Assembly (NCBI GenBank): GCA_002682825.1
Contig: NOKP01000002.1
Location: 2,175,132-2,239,131 of the forward strand
From: Neonectria sp. B-13
Taxonomy: Eukaryota > Ascomycota > Sordariomycetes > Hypocreales > Nectriaceae
Length of the DNA stretch: 64,000 nt
Direction: 5' to 3'
In this document: piece by piece, positions 37,298-47,884 of the stretch
Numbering within the stretch: position 1 is the stretch's first letter
Layout: each line of letters starts with the position of its first letter
The notes under the pieces: model-generated
Told to the model about the DNA's origin: nothing
The model's input: only the letters and a program-made list of their open reading frames with translations
Database searches by the model: none
Made by a program: the position numbers and the translations under genes

Positions 37298-39796
37298 AGT
37301 AAGGCAACAACTCAAGTACATCATTAGTAGTAGCTGGGTGCTCCTCGTACCTTACTTGGTTATAAGTACTAAGATGGCACTGTACCTTGATTGCCTTGAT
37401 TGCATTATTGCTTCATGCTGGTTCCCTTCAACATGGCACTCCAAAGTTGCCGTTCACCACCTCCAGATCCAACGTTGCCGAAAACTCGACAAGTGGAGGG
37501 AAGGACCTGACAAACCACACTGTCGGAGTCGCAAGGGAACCTAGCCCTGTCTGTCCAACTAAGAGGTACCCAACCTTACCACTCCCGAGTCAACCCAATC
37601 ACGAATCTCACCTCCCTAGGTCCCTATCCGTCCTTCGTACGTATTGTGGCCTAAGCCTGACCCTCTAAGAGAAACCCTGCCTGCCCTGGACTGCTGACCT
37701 CCAGGGCTCGAACCATAAGGCGATCCGATCCTTTTCGCACCGCCATTGAGTTGGGCATCTGGCTTCTGCAGCCGTCACCGCCCAACCCAACATCCCCTAG
37801 ACCGCATGGCTCTTTGCTAGCTCTAGCACCAGCCCCAGCAGCTATGTGATGGATCATGGCTCATGATGAGGCGGCCTAAACCGATGGGCGACGATGAAAG
37901 CCCGGACTGTGCTGACCTGCTAGGCTCGGCAGGCTGGGCCATGTCGTATCCAGCCGCTCGCTGCGGTCTCATTCCCGTCATCATGTGCATCAGCCGACAT
38001 GCTGCTGACCGACCGGTTGGCTTAGATATTCGCCGACCTGGAACAGCCGCCAAGAAGGCCAAGGCCCGTTTTTTCACTCCCTCGAGGCTCACGCAACGCA
38101 ACGCACGACTGCTTTGCATTTCGTTGTCTCGGAAGGCTTGGAGGAACCACAACTATTCGTAAGGGCCAGGTGCGTTTGGTCGGGAAGTTGGCATGGTCGC
38201 CCACACAGTCCTGGCAGCCCCAATCCCGTCCCGTCCCATCCTTCCCATCACATCTTGCATCTCGGCTCTTACCCTGGTTTCGCCCAGGGATTGATCGATC
38301 AAAAGCCGTGCTGGTGGGTATTAAGGTTTTCTTCCCACTTGAGAAGCTCAGCCATCCATCTCTTTGTGGTTTGTGCAAGAGCTCAAGTTCAACCCATCCC
38401 GCTATCGCCAAGCGTTCTCAGCCATTGGAGCCCAACCCATGTCGCCGAATCCAGCACCAACCCACGTTCTTCATGATGCACCCAAGACACACTTACACCT
38501 TCAGAAACGCTTCTCTTGGTCTGGAAAATTCATTACGGATGCACTGCATCCTTCCAGGCTCCTACGTAGCGTTCTATTCTCTCGTGTGAAGCCCATGGCG
38601 TCACACAACACCCGAAACCTTGCACGAACCGCTCTGTCGGCCCAATGATAGGATTCAATCCATGAATCCCGACCCCCCAAATCCAAGGTCCGAACAGAGA
38701 AACGTGTGGGGTCAGGCATGAGTGCAGCATCTCCATTGCCTGCTCTGATCTAGTGAGGCTGTCCGGTGTTGTGACAGGCTGTCAGCTCGCCATGCAAGCA
38801 ATGGAACTGCATCCCACCTCTGCCTCAGCGTTACGATGCTAAACGCTCGGCTCGCCATTCATTGGGCCCTTCTGTTGCTCTCCTTCCAGCCTTCCATCCT
38901 TTGTCGCGTCATAGCGGGGGTTTCGCTTGAGCCGCCTCTTTCGGTTCTTCGCACACCCTCAACTGATTATCAATGAAGGCTGGGGGACGAATGCCGTGGG
39001 CTACCAGAAACTCGCCTACTCGGAATAGATCCAATGGATCCAGCACAACGCATGCACTCTCACAGTCACACACACACATCCCGCCCTAACCAGCCCAGTT
39101 GTACTAACTAGGCTCGTCCCGCCTTCGACCCCACCGATCCCGCATCCCGGATCGACCGAAACTCTCCACGAACCAGGACCAGGTCCTGACGCGATTAGCA
39201 GGCCATTCATCAAGCTTGTTGGGTCCTGACGTTTTAAGAAAAAAGTGCCTCTTCACTCCATTCCATCGATTGGGCCACGACATGGCCACATGGTCCTCTA
39301 GCTCGCCTTACCGACAACGACCCAGCACAGTCATCACGTCCTTGGCCGGCGCCCCGATCACCGGCCTCGGAGGACCAGCTCACTCCTCCTATCTCGACGA
39401 TTGACTCAGTACCGGCATTGGCATCGCCGGCTCAGCGCAATGCCAGCCAAGGCAAAGAGGACCAACAACGCGGCCCCGTGTGCATTGGGTTTTCTGGGTA
39501 TCATACCCACGGTACGATTGCATCAACTTAATTCATTAATAATGCATGTGGGTAAAGACAACGTCGCTTGTCCAAGTTGTACAATTATACACGGAGGTTG
39601 CTCACAACTGCTACTACTCCTCCACCTCCCTCCCCAAACAACCACTGATGCTGCTACTGGGCGTGTTTCTAAAAGTACAAGGATCCACATATTTGTGATA
39701 ATAGAGTAGGAGTCTTTATGGTCGTTTCCATCTAGGTTTCTTGCCCGGTGCCCAAACGCCCCCAAAATGCCCTGCAACTTTCCTCCTCTCGCTCAC

Positions 39797-39816
39797 TCTC
39801 GCTCCGCGGAGCGAGA
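39797..39816. repeat. 20-bp perfect palindrome downstream of PIM1
   Basis: TCTCGCTCCG is followed with no spacer by its exact reverse complement. It lies 98-117 nt beyond the PIM1 stop codon on the PIM1 sense strand, probably in the 3' UTR. It could form an RNA hairpin or be a symmetrical protein-binding site. Confidence 0.85.
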
Positions 39817-39913
39817 TGCTTTACTGACCGTGAGGCAGTCAGTTCTTAGTTAGTGCACATCGGTGGACATGTCACAAGCGCGGACGAGAAGCAATCAATC
39901 TTCTCATGTCCGT

Positions 39914-42900
39914 CTAGTCCTCCTCTTCAGTGGCTTCCTTCTCGCTCTTCTTCTTTTGAGCCTCCCACTCGCAGATCTTGCACTTGTTGGCCTGATCGCG
40001 GTCTAGTTCGGGGAAGACGAGGTCGAAGACTTCAGGGTACCAGGCCACAGGATGGCCCTCGATGCCCTCCTTAATGTTCTATCGTGTATCTGTTAGTCAA
40101 GGTCCCTGCCAGGAACGAGAGCACAAGGGGTGTGGGGGTTGCGGGGGTTACGGGATAAGCACATACCTGGGGCAGCTCCAGCCAGTCAGACATGTTGTCC
40201 TTGGGGAAGATGACGGTCTTGCAGCCTGCACGTCGAGCCGCGACCGTCTTCTCGCGGAGCCCGCCGATGCGGAGGACCTTGCCTGTCAGGGTAATCTCAC
40301 CGGTCATGGCGATGGTCGGGTTGACAGGGGCGTCGAGGGCAAGAGAGAGCAGCGAAGTGGTCATGGTGATTCCTGCGGATGGACCATCCTTAGGGACAGC
40401 GCCATCGGGCACATGCAGGTGCATCTTAGCCTTGTTGAAGAAGTGATTCTCCGGGAACTTGTTGACCATGAAGGACTTGGCAAAGGAGTAGGCGATGGTC
40501 GTCGACTCCTTCATGACGGTCTTGAGGTTACCGGTGATCTCGAGATTTGGTCGCGTGGAGGGTCGCAGAGGCGCCTGCAGGATGGACTCGATGTACATAG
40601 CCGCGCCACCCATCTGGGTCCACGCCAGCCCCATCGAGACACCGGGCGGGCTCACCTCGTAGAGGCGGTCCGAGGTGAAGACAGGGGGGCCAACGTAGTC
40701 AGTGAGGTTGTCCTTGCCAATGACGACATGCACTGAGTCCGGGACCTTAAGCGCAACACGGGGCTTCTCGGCAGTCTTGACCTCGCTCGACTCGGCCGAT
40801 GCCTCCGGATCCGATGTCTTGGCCGCAGTGATATCCTCGGATTTCTTCTTCTCTGCCTCCTCCAGGGCGGCCTTGCCCTCCTCGGTCAACGCGTCCTCCT
40901 CGGGGAGAACTTCCTCGCCCAGTTCCTGGACGATCTTGAGGGCTGATTTCCGGTAGACCTTCTCGATCTGCTTCTTGAGGTTTCGGACACCGGACTCTCG
41001 GCAGTAGGACTTGATCAACTCCTCAATGGCCTCCTCGCTCAGCGTCACGTCGGCGTTCTTGAGACCAGCAGCCTCCTTGGCAGCAGGCGCAAGGTATCGC
41101 TCGGCGATGGCCATCTTCTCATCCGCGACGTAGCCGGAGAGGGTGATGAGCTCCATTCGGTCCAGGAGAGGTCGGGGGATGGTGTCAGTCATGTTGGCTG
41201 TGCAGACGAAGAGAACCTTAGATAAGTCGACGGGAACGTCCATGTAGTGGTCCAGGAAAGAATTGTTCTGCTCGGGGTCGAGCAACTCAAGGAGGGCAGA
41301 CGAAGGGTCGCCCTGGTATCCACGGCCAATCTTGTCAATCTCGTCAATCAGAATGAGGGGGTTTTCGGTCTGGCACTTCTTCAGAGCCTGGATGATTCGA
41401 CCAGGTAGCGCTCCAACGTAGGTCCTTCGATGACCTTTGATCTCGGCGACATCTGTCAACCCACCGACACTGAATCGGTAGTACTCCCGATTGAGAGCAC
41501 GCGCGATCGACTTTCCGATGCTAGTCTTGCCAACACCAGGAGGTCCGACGAAGCAGAGAATCTTGCCCTCAACGGTGCCTCGCAGCTTGCCCACTGCAAT
41601 GAACTCGAGGATACGGTCCTTGACGTCCTTCAGTCCGTGATGGTCCTGGTCGAGGACCTTGATAGCGTTGGGGATGCCAAAGTTCTCGGGGCTTCTCCGA
41701 CCCCAGGGGATTTGAGTGAGCCAGTCCAGGTAGTTCCTCGTCACGTTGAACTCGGAAGCAGCCGTCTCAAGATGGGCGAGTTTGTTGAGCTCCTCGTCAA
41801 AAACTTTGCGAACCGCGTCGGGCATGGCGAGGTTGTTGGCCTTCTCCTTGAACTTCTCAACGAGCTTATCTTTGCCATCAGACTCGAGACCCAACTCTCG
41901 GCGGATGCCCTTCATCTGCTCCATAAGCCAGTACTCTCGTTGCCTCTTGCTAATCTTGCTCTCCACATCTTTGCTTATCTTGGACTGCAGCTGGGCATTC
42001 ATGAGCTCCTTCTTGAGTACCACGAGTGCCTTCTGCATCCTCTCCTCCACGTTCAGGCAGCCAAGGACCTCCTGCAACTCCTTTTGCTCCCCGGAAGACA
42101 CAGCAGCGGCGAAATCGGCAAGCTTAGCGGGCTCTGATGTCACGTTGCCAGTCGACTGGCTCATGGAAAAGGTAGAGATCTGATCCCGGAAGAGGTTGTT
42201 CATAGTAGCAACCTCCTTGAAGACGTTGACGATCTCGTTGGTGACGGCTCGAATAACGGGGCTCTTGGGGTCGTAGGGCTCGTCGACGAGGTTCTCCACA
42301 TTGACCAGGCTAACAGGGTACTTCTTGAGGAACGAAGTAGGCTCATACTTCTCGGCCGTTTGGTCGGGCTTCTTCTCCACAGCGCTCTCTTCAAAGCTAG
42401 CCACGACATCTCCCTTCTTCTCCTGGGTAACTTCCTCCTCGGCCGCCTTCTGGGGAATAGGTTCGGGGGTCGGTTCGGTCTTGGTATCGGGTTTCTTGGC
42501 GTCCGGGCCACCGGGAGGCAGCAAGCTGGAGAGTCGGATGCGGCGATGGGGGTAAAGAATAGCTGTCAAGGCACCCTCCTGTCCATGTATGGGGAAGGCA
42601 CTCGTAATCTGGGCGAAGACACCAACATCATATACGTCATCGGCGTTGCGGATGACATCTTCATCCTCGTTCTCATCCTTGAACAAGAAGGCACCGACAT
42701 ATGGCTGACCGCGTTTGATGGACTCTGTAATGGCGGTTGCAACCTCGGGGTCCTTGATCGTAATCGCCTTATAGAAGCCAGGGAAGAGTGGTCTTCGGGC
42801 AATAGGGATTGCTAGGACCTGGGGGTATACGTCCGGGACGACAGGCTTCTGCAGTGCCTTCTCGGCAGACTTTCGGCCCCGCTTACCACCCTCACCACCA

Positions 42901-43358
42901 GACCCGTCGTTACCTGAGCCGGATCCCGCAGCACCCCCTGCAGCGCTTCCTGCCTTGTTGTCCTGCGATTGGTTGCCGCCGTCGTTCTTAGCTGAGGCCG
43001 ATGAGTCGGGGCCGGGGTTCTTCGCCTCGGCCAGAATCGTTTCCTCCGCCTCTTTCCGTTGGTTCTCGAGGTTCGCCTTGGCTTCCTCCTCCGAGAGGGG
43101 TTCTGTAGGAGGCTCTATCGCGGAGTCGAAAAAGCTCTTGTCTTTGTCCTCCTTCTTGCCCAGCCTGGCAGAAGTGGAAAAGGCCGCGCCGACTAGCCGG
43201 GGCCGGAGGGCCGGTAGTCGGCGGCCGCAGATGTGGGAATTCCGGTAGGCTGGGGACGAGGCCCATCTTCGTGTGATGGCTTCGGGAGAGACTCGGGATA
43301 CGTGGGCGGCGGAACGCTCGAGAATGAGGCGCCCGGAGAGGCGTGAACGGGGGATCAT
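39914..43358 (-). CDS. PIM1: Mitochondrial Lon protease (ATP-dependent, Pim1)
   Basis: Exons are 43358-40167 and 40078-39914, giving 1118 aa. The 88-nt intron (GTATGT...GATAG) interrupts the last part of the protease domain; the open frame ending at 40071 is intron read-through. An Arg/Ser-rich, acid-poor N-terminus (about 1-50) is a mitochondrial targeting signal. Next is a Gly/Ser/Asn-rich linker (about 95-155), then the Lon substrate-binding domain, which has large acidic insertions. In the AAA+ module, Walker A GPPGVGKT has K611 and Walker B LILIDEID has D672/E673. The protease dyad is S994 (DGPSAG) and K1037 (GGLREK). It degrades oxidised and misfolded matrix proteins and supports mtDNA maintenance. 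A charged C-terminal tail with a CxxC follows the conserved end. Confidence 0.97.
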
Positions 43359-44393
43359 GGTCGGCGGGAGCTGTCGGGAAGCTGTTGTGGTGGGATGGAG
43401 AGAGAGCAGAAACGTCGGCCCCCCGCGCTGGGCAAATCAGAAGCGAAGACGGGCAATTAGAATAGAAACGAAGGAATGCGGGTAGAGGAAGAGGGGGACA
43501 GTTCTATTATCGGGGTCGGTCGGGAAGGGGGGATGTTAGACGCAATTGTGCGCATCGCCGGGTGTGGAGGCTGAAGATGGATGTGTAATGGCGAGTTCGG
43601 ACTAACCGTCATCAAAACTTCGGAGAGCTTCCATCGGTAGAATCTCGGCAAATGCCGGCATTACTTGCGCCGGTTATCAGATTGCGATATTCTTGTATCG
43701 GAGCTCGTCTGCTGAATTGGTGATGTAGCTTGAATGATCGTGACATGATATCCATCTTCGGAAAGGCGTAAGGATATAACAGGACGAGGCTAAGATACTG
43801 TCTCAATAACTACGGATTCTGATGGACAATGCGTTCTTCCCATGAAATCGAGTAGCACCAGTACCTTGAATCTCATGTTCCCTTGTAGTTGCTTGAAGCC
43901 GGCGCCGGTAAACGGAAGATGTGGGTACGCACGCGTACGCTCGTGCCTGAAATTGTTGCAGGGACTCGAGAAGGGCATTATTAATGGACAGTTACATGGA
44001 AGACCGTGGAATTTCAATTAGCCCCAGTTCTAGCCTGTATCATTAGAACAGATTAAACCTTAGTATACTCCGTAATTGACTTGAAGATCGAGTCCGTCCA
44101 AGCAGAACGAGGCCAAAACAGGCGAGGCTTCCATTATGCATAAGTTAGGGATCGTTCACATGCCGCGAGCGCTACCCTGGACCACCCCAACCCACTTTCA
44201 CAGCAAGACTCCGCCAGGCAAGAACTGAATCGGGTAGCGACCACCACCCACTCATATTCTGTGAGCAGTTATATTCCAACAACACCTCGTTCTCATCTGG
44301 CGTAAAATACGAACCAGTACCCTTCTCCAGACTCATACTTTCTTATCACATAAGCTTCTACAATTGGAGTCGAGCCATTCCAGAACCCTCGCC
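43359..44393. promoter_or_regulatory. Divergent promoter region, PIM1 (-) and acidic hypothetical gene (+)
   Basis: A 1.03-kb non-coding interval separates two divergent ATGs. A TACTCCGTA word is at 44066-44074. The stretch before 44394 is rich in short A/T and CT runs. No additional gene is supported. Confidence 0.45.
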
Positions 44394-44906
44394 ATGTCGC
44401 CGACCTCTCAAGACGGTGACTCCCCCACCAAGCTCTCACTCAACACCACCAAAGACACCACAAAGCCCGCAAAGACGATGTCAAAGAAGGTCGTCGCAGA
44501 CTCCTGGGAGGATGAGGACTCTTCCGACCCAGAGCCCGGGCCCGAGAAGGTAGACGATGAGGGTGACGAGGATGATGACCTCATATCTACGCCAAAACAG
44601 ACAACAGCTCCTCCGCCAACCCCCCTCTCCCCTGTTGGCTCCTCGTGGACTGACGCACAAGATGCTGCCGCTTCTCGCACGGCGCCCGCTGACCCGTCTC
44701 GCCGGCCAGAGAAGACGGATGCCGTGGCGCGGCGCATGATTGTTGCGGGTCTGGGCCTCAAGGCGCCCAAGCTGACGGACGAGCAGCGTGCCTACCAGAG
44801 GTCTGTTCGAGAGCAGGAGAAGAAACGACGGGAGCAAGAGAAAGCCGCTGAGCAGAAGGCAAAAGACGATGCCGAGAAGGCCAAGGCAGCTGTTTGGGAC
44901 GAGTAG
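44394..44906 (+). CDS. Hypothetical protein: acidic N-terminus, coiled-coil C-terminus
   Basis: A single-exon frame of 170 aa from ATG 44394 (GCCATGT). The frame extends 10 codons upstream only to a TTG, so that extension is rejected. The protein has an acidic, Ser/Pro-rich N-terminal half (WEDEDSSDPEPGPE, DDEGDEDDD). A short conserved-looking segment follows (VARRMIVAGLGLKAPKLT, about 112-130), then a Lys/Glu/Arg/Gln helical segment likely to form a coiled coil, and a terminal VWDE. It is probably a nuclear or cytosolic small adaptor, but no named family was recognised. It ends 186 bp from the convergent GST gene. Confidence 0.75.
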   Translation: MSPTSQDGDSPTKLSLNTTKDTTKPAKTMSKKVVADSWEDEDSSDPEPGPEKVDDEGDEDDDLISTPKQTTAPPPTPLSPVGSSWTDAQDAAASRTAPADPSRRPEKTDAVARRMIVAGLGLKAPKLTDEQRAYQRSVREQEKKRREQEKAAEQKAKDDAEKAKAAVWDE

Positions 44907-45092
44907 GTCAGGCAACCAGGCAATCAAAGTCACTCCTAGCACAGCAAGATGGGAAAGAAAGAGAGTAAGGACATATTGAAAATGGCAGTACTGAAACTGT
45001 GTATATTGGAGGAAGTGCAACTACAAAAACAATAAAAGAGGCCCACGCTATTTTGCATAACCACAGCCTCAAAACTCAGCCATGTCTCACAT

Positions 45093-45985
45093 CTAAGCAG
45101 GGTCGATAAGACCCTTCTGGACAGCAGGGCGAGCCAGCATTCGCTGGTGCCAGGCGAAGTAGTTTTTGTACTTTGTCTCAATCTCATACTTCTCAATGGC
45201 GTTGCCGACGACGGGGACGATGGTGTTCCAAGGGACGAAAGCTAGATCGGCATATGTGCTGAGAAGCAGTGTGTTAGGGGATGCATGCGGAAGGCAAGAC
45301 GAGGATATACGACATACCACTTTCCACCGACGAGCCACTCCTTGCCCTCGAGAATCTTGTCGAGGACCTGGATAACACGAACCATCTGCTCCACGTAGCG
45401 CTCCTTGGCGGAGGGCACATCCTCAGGGTGGAATACGTGAAACCAAACGGCCTGGCCATAATAAGGGCCCTGTTTGCGAGGTCAGTCAGTTGTTTTTGTT
45501 GTTCTGGTTAGCTGTTGAGAATATGCTATCTTACCTGGCCAGACATCTGAAAGTGTAGGTACTGCTTCAGGTGCCACTTCTCAGGGGCAGAGGTGAAGGT
45601 AAGCTTGTGCTCCTTGTCGTAGGTTTCGACGAGGTACTCGATGATGGCGCCCGACTCCCAGAGAACGAGGCCGGTGTTGGGGTCCTCGATGGCGGGCAGG
45701 CGGCCATTGGGGTTGATCTTGGTGTAGGACTCGGCCTTGGGGTCGGCAATGGGAATCTGCAAAAGGGGGAGGGAGATGTTAGGAGAGTCTCGTCTGGGTG
45801 ATTTGGGAGACCGAGAGAAACATACGGCGGTGTAGGGAATTCCAAGCTCCTCGAGGATGATGATGACCTTCTTCGGGTTGGGTCCCTTGCCTGGGAGGAT
45901 TGTTAGATGGGAGAAGAGATGCTTGTACACGTGGGGTTGTTGGCATACCGTGGACCCAGATGGTGATGGGCTTAATGTCTGACAT
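45093..45985 (-). CDS. Glutathione S-transferase, Ure2-like
   Basis: Five exons (minus): 45985-45949, 45890-45826, 45756-45535, 45469-45318 and 45258-45093, giving 213 aa with all phases consistent. The N-terminal thioredoxin fold includes LEELGIPYTA and the glutathione-binding NGRLPAIEDP and WESGAIIEYL motifs. The all-helical C-terminal domain contains HFQMSGQGPYYGQ, WLVGGKCTYADLAFVPW and ends MLARPAVQKGLIDPA. Length and motif order match fungal Ure2p-type GSTs, which conjugate or reduce electrophiles and peroxides with glutathione in the cytosol. There is no prion-like N-terminal extension, so it is a catabolic/detoxifying GST, not the nitrogen regulator. Five exons in 0.9 kb make it the most intron-dense gene here. 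Confidence 0.94.
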
Positions 45986-46666
45986 TTTGGTGATGTGATG
46001 GATGTATTTGGTGATGGGAGAAGTGGAGAACAGAGGGGAATGAATGGTTGCTTGATTGATTGATTGAATGGATGATTGAATGGTCTGGTCGTTGATAATT
46101 TCTTTAACGTGGTCGGCGGGCGTTCCCTCTTCTTATACCATATTGGCCTCCGCCCTGGCTAACCGCGCGCATTCCACAACATGAATAATAGACAGACCAT
46201 AGCGGCCCTGGTAAAGACCGACCTGCTTGCGTTGATTTCCAATCATAGGGATTGGAAAAGACAACGGCCATAGTGGCATGAGGGATGGATTTCAAATCGG
46301 ATCTTATGCCCGTCCCTCGGTGGCTTTTGATGCGCGCGAGCACTAGACCCGTTATCGTATACGGCGGCTCCTGGCTGGCCGTGGGGAATTAAGCTCATGA
46401 CAGGGGGGCGTAGTGTCCGCGCGTGTGATGACTCAGCTGCCGCCCGGTTCCGAACTGTGGTGGCTCTCGGGGTTGAGGCTCCATCGTAAGGCTGAACGCC
46501 CGCGGGACGCTGGAGGTTAGCCCGACTCAGGTGTTGCTTGTCGAGAGCTGAATATATTTTGTCCGCCAAATTCGCGCTGCTGGGGAGTGATGCTATTTGT
46601 CCTACGCCGTCGGCAAGTCTCGTTGGAAGTTGGAAGTTGGAAGTTGGAACTGTCACTGTCGATCCA
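45986..46666. other. GST promoter / RRG7 3' region
   Basis: A 680-nt non-coding interval between two minus-strand genes. GATT/GAAT simple repeats (about 46050-46082) lie just upstream of the GST ATG. A GTTGGAA x4 repeat lies next to the RRG7 stop. Confidence 0.5.
46622..46649. repeat. Heptanucleotide tandem repeat, GTTGGAA x4
   Basis: Four perfect copies, 18-45 nt beyond the RRG7 stop codon, so probably in its 3' UTR. Confidence 0.9.
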
Positions 46667-47452
46667 TCATGGCCGTTCAACCTCCTCCACGCTCTTCAGC
46701 CGCTCCAACAGCGGAAGTCTCTTCGCCCCCTTCATCAGCACAAGCTGCTTCTCCAGCCCATCTCCCTCTCCATTCCCCCCTCCCTCTGACGCATACCGGA
46801 CCGCCACCGTCACGCCCTCAAGCCCCATCTCCTGCGCCGCCTGGTTCCATAGCAACTGCTTCACCTCGCCCTCCTTCGAACAGCACACGTAGCCCAGCGC
46901 CGCCGGAGCCCGCAGCTCCTCCTGCACCCCGCGCGTCGCCGGCTTCTCGCCCACCAGCAGGCCCAGCACGTCCCCAGCGCCGCGCCACCCCGGCGGGGCT
47001 TCGGCCCGCGCGCCCTTGAGCTCCCGCACGTACATCGGCCCCGGGCTGCGCGCCCCGGCCTTGCACTGTACGAACACCTTCATGACGTCGTCCGTCGACG
47101 GGAGCGTCCACGTGCCCAGCAGGTCCAGCCCACGGTCCGACGCGCCCCCGACGCGCTTGAGGAAGAAGCCGTACTGTGAGAGCGTCTCAGCGACCGTGTA
47201 CTCGTAGTGCGTGCCTCTGTACACCGTCGACTTCTTGTTGAGTCGCGTGCGCTCGACGTAGCTGAGGAAAGTGGCTAGATCTGAGTGTTCCTTGGTGGGC
47301 GACTCGGGATATATCAGTTTCCCAGCCGTTGTCGAGCCTGCCCCATTGGCGTCACTGAGGAATCGTCGCCCGCCAATTGTTGCCGGCACATGCCTCGGAG
47401 AGAGATACAATCCCTGTATTGCCCTTCCAGAATTGCGGCAAGAGGCCAGCAT
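46667..47452 (-). CDS. RRG7: RRG7-like mitochondrial protein, restriction-endonuclease-like fold
   Basis: A single-exon gene encoding 261 aa (ATG 47452). The N-terminus is basic and acid-poor (about 1-32), typical of a mitochondrial presequence. The core matches the fungal DUF2034/RRG7 family ('required for respiratory growth'): the YERTRLNKKSTVYRGTHYEY segment, then GGASDRGLDLLGTW and VFVQCKAG. These place E84, D110, Q129 and K131 in the order of the PD-(D/E)XK (Mrr-like) nuclease core. The last 40 residues run over Gly/Glu-rich text to a Leu-rich helix. Deletion of the yeast gene impairs respiratory growth; nuclease activity has not been shown to my knowledge and is inference from the motif. 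It ends 433 nt from the TAO3 stop upstream. Confidence 0.85.
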   Translation of the reverse strand: MLASCRNSGRAIQGLYLSPRHVPATIGGRRFLSDANGAGSTTAGKLIYPESPTKEHSDLATFLSYVERTRLNKKSTVYRGTHYEYTVAETLSQYGFFLKRVGGASDRGLDLLGTWTLPSTDDVMKVFVQCKAGARSPGPMYVRELKGARAEAPPGWRGAGDVLGLLVGEKPATRGVQEELRAPAALGYVCCSKEGEVKQLLWNQAAQEMGLEGVTVAVRYASEGGGNGEGDGLEKQLVLMKGAKRLPLLERLKSVEEVERP

Positions 47453-47884
47453 CGTTTTTATTCGTGATCACGACTGATGCGAGGTTGACTGTGTGTTTGA
47501 CGTCCATGTGGTGAAGACTGAACGGCCGAAATTCTAGGTATGCATGAATGCGACGTAGCCAATTAAGCGAATTACAACTCGACCACCCCGGCCCCGGGTC
47601 GCCCTCATCATGAGAACTCCTAAACCCGACCACATCCACTACTCGTCACAGTCGATATCAACAAGATGGAACGAGAACAAATGGTCTGTTATATCCATTG
47701 ATTACCAATAATATGTCCTTGTACGCCTAATGGAACACGGCTCATGATGCACTATGCACTAAAATCCCTATCCGATTCATCTAGCGCCATCTTTCATACA
47801 CGCTCGTCATACAATTAAAGTGCAACACCAACATCGAAAATAAAATGTTCCAGTCCGAAGCACTAAATCTTCTCGCCTCCCTAA
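47453..47884. other. Short intergenic region, TAO3 stop to RRG7 start
   Basis: A 432-nt non-coding interval. It should hold the TAO3 3' UTR and the RRG7 promoter. Nothing else was recognised. Confidence 0.5.

Larger units (their letters stand above)
35386..39913. other. Gene-free stretch of 4.5 kb
   Basis: No supported gene lies between the kinase start (35385) and the PIM1 stop (39914). Frames are up to about 190 codons but are domainless and compete with one another. It contains a CGCCTG x4 repeat, a 14-bp AGTAGGT/ACCTACT palindrome (37284-37297) and a 20-bp perfect palindrome near PIM1. The stretch next to 35385 should be the kinase promoter. Confidence 0.5.

Noticed and set aside
37698..37712. 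Minus-strand GGTTCGAGCCC resembling a tRNA B box
   Set aside because: No matching stem, A box or acceptor pairing could be drawn.
40062..42137. Plus-strand frames of 224 and 235 codons opposite PIM1
   Set aside because: Antisense shadows of a highly conserved, GC-biased gene.
44364..44393. Ten-codon upstream extension of the acidic hypothetical protein
   Set aside because: It begins at TTG, not ATG; the ATG at 44394 is in a better context.
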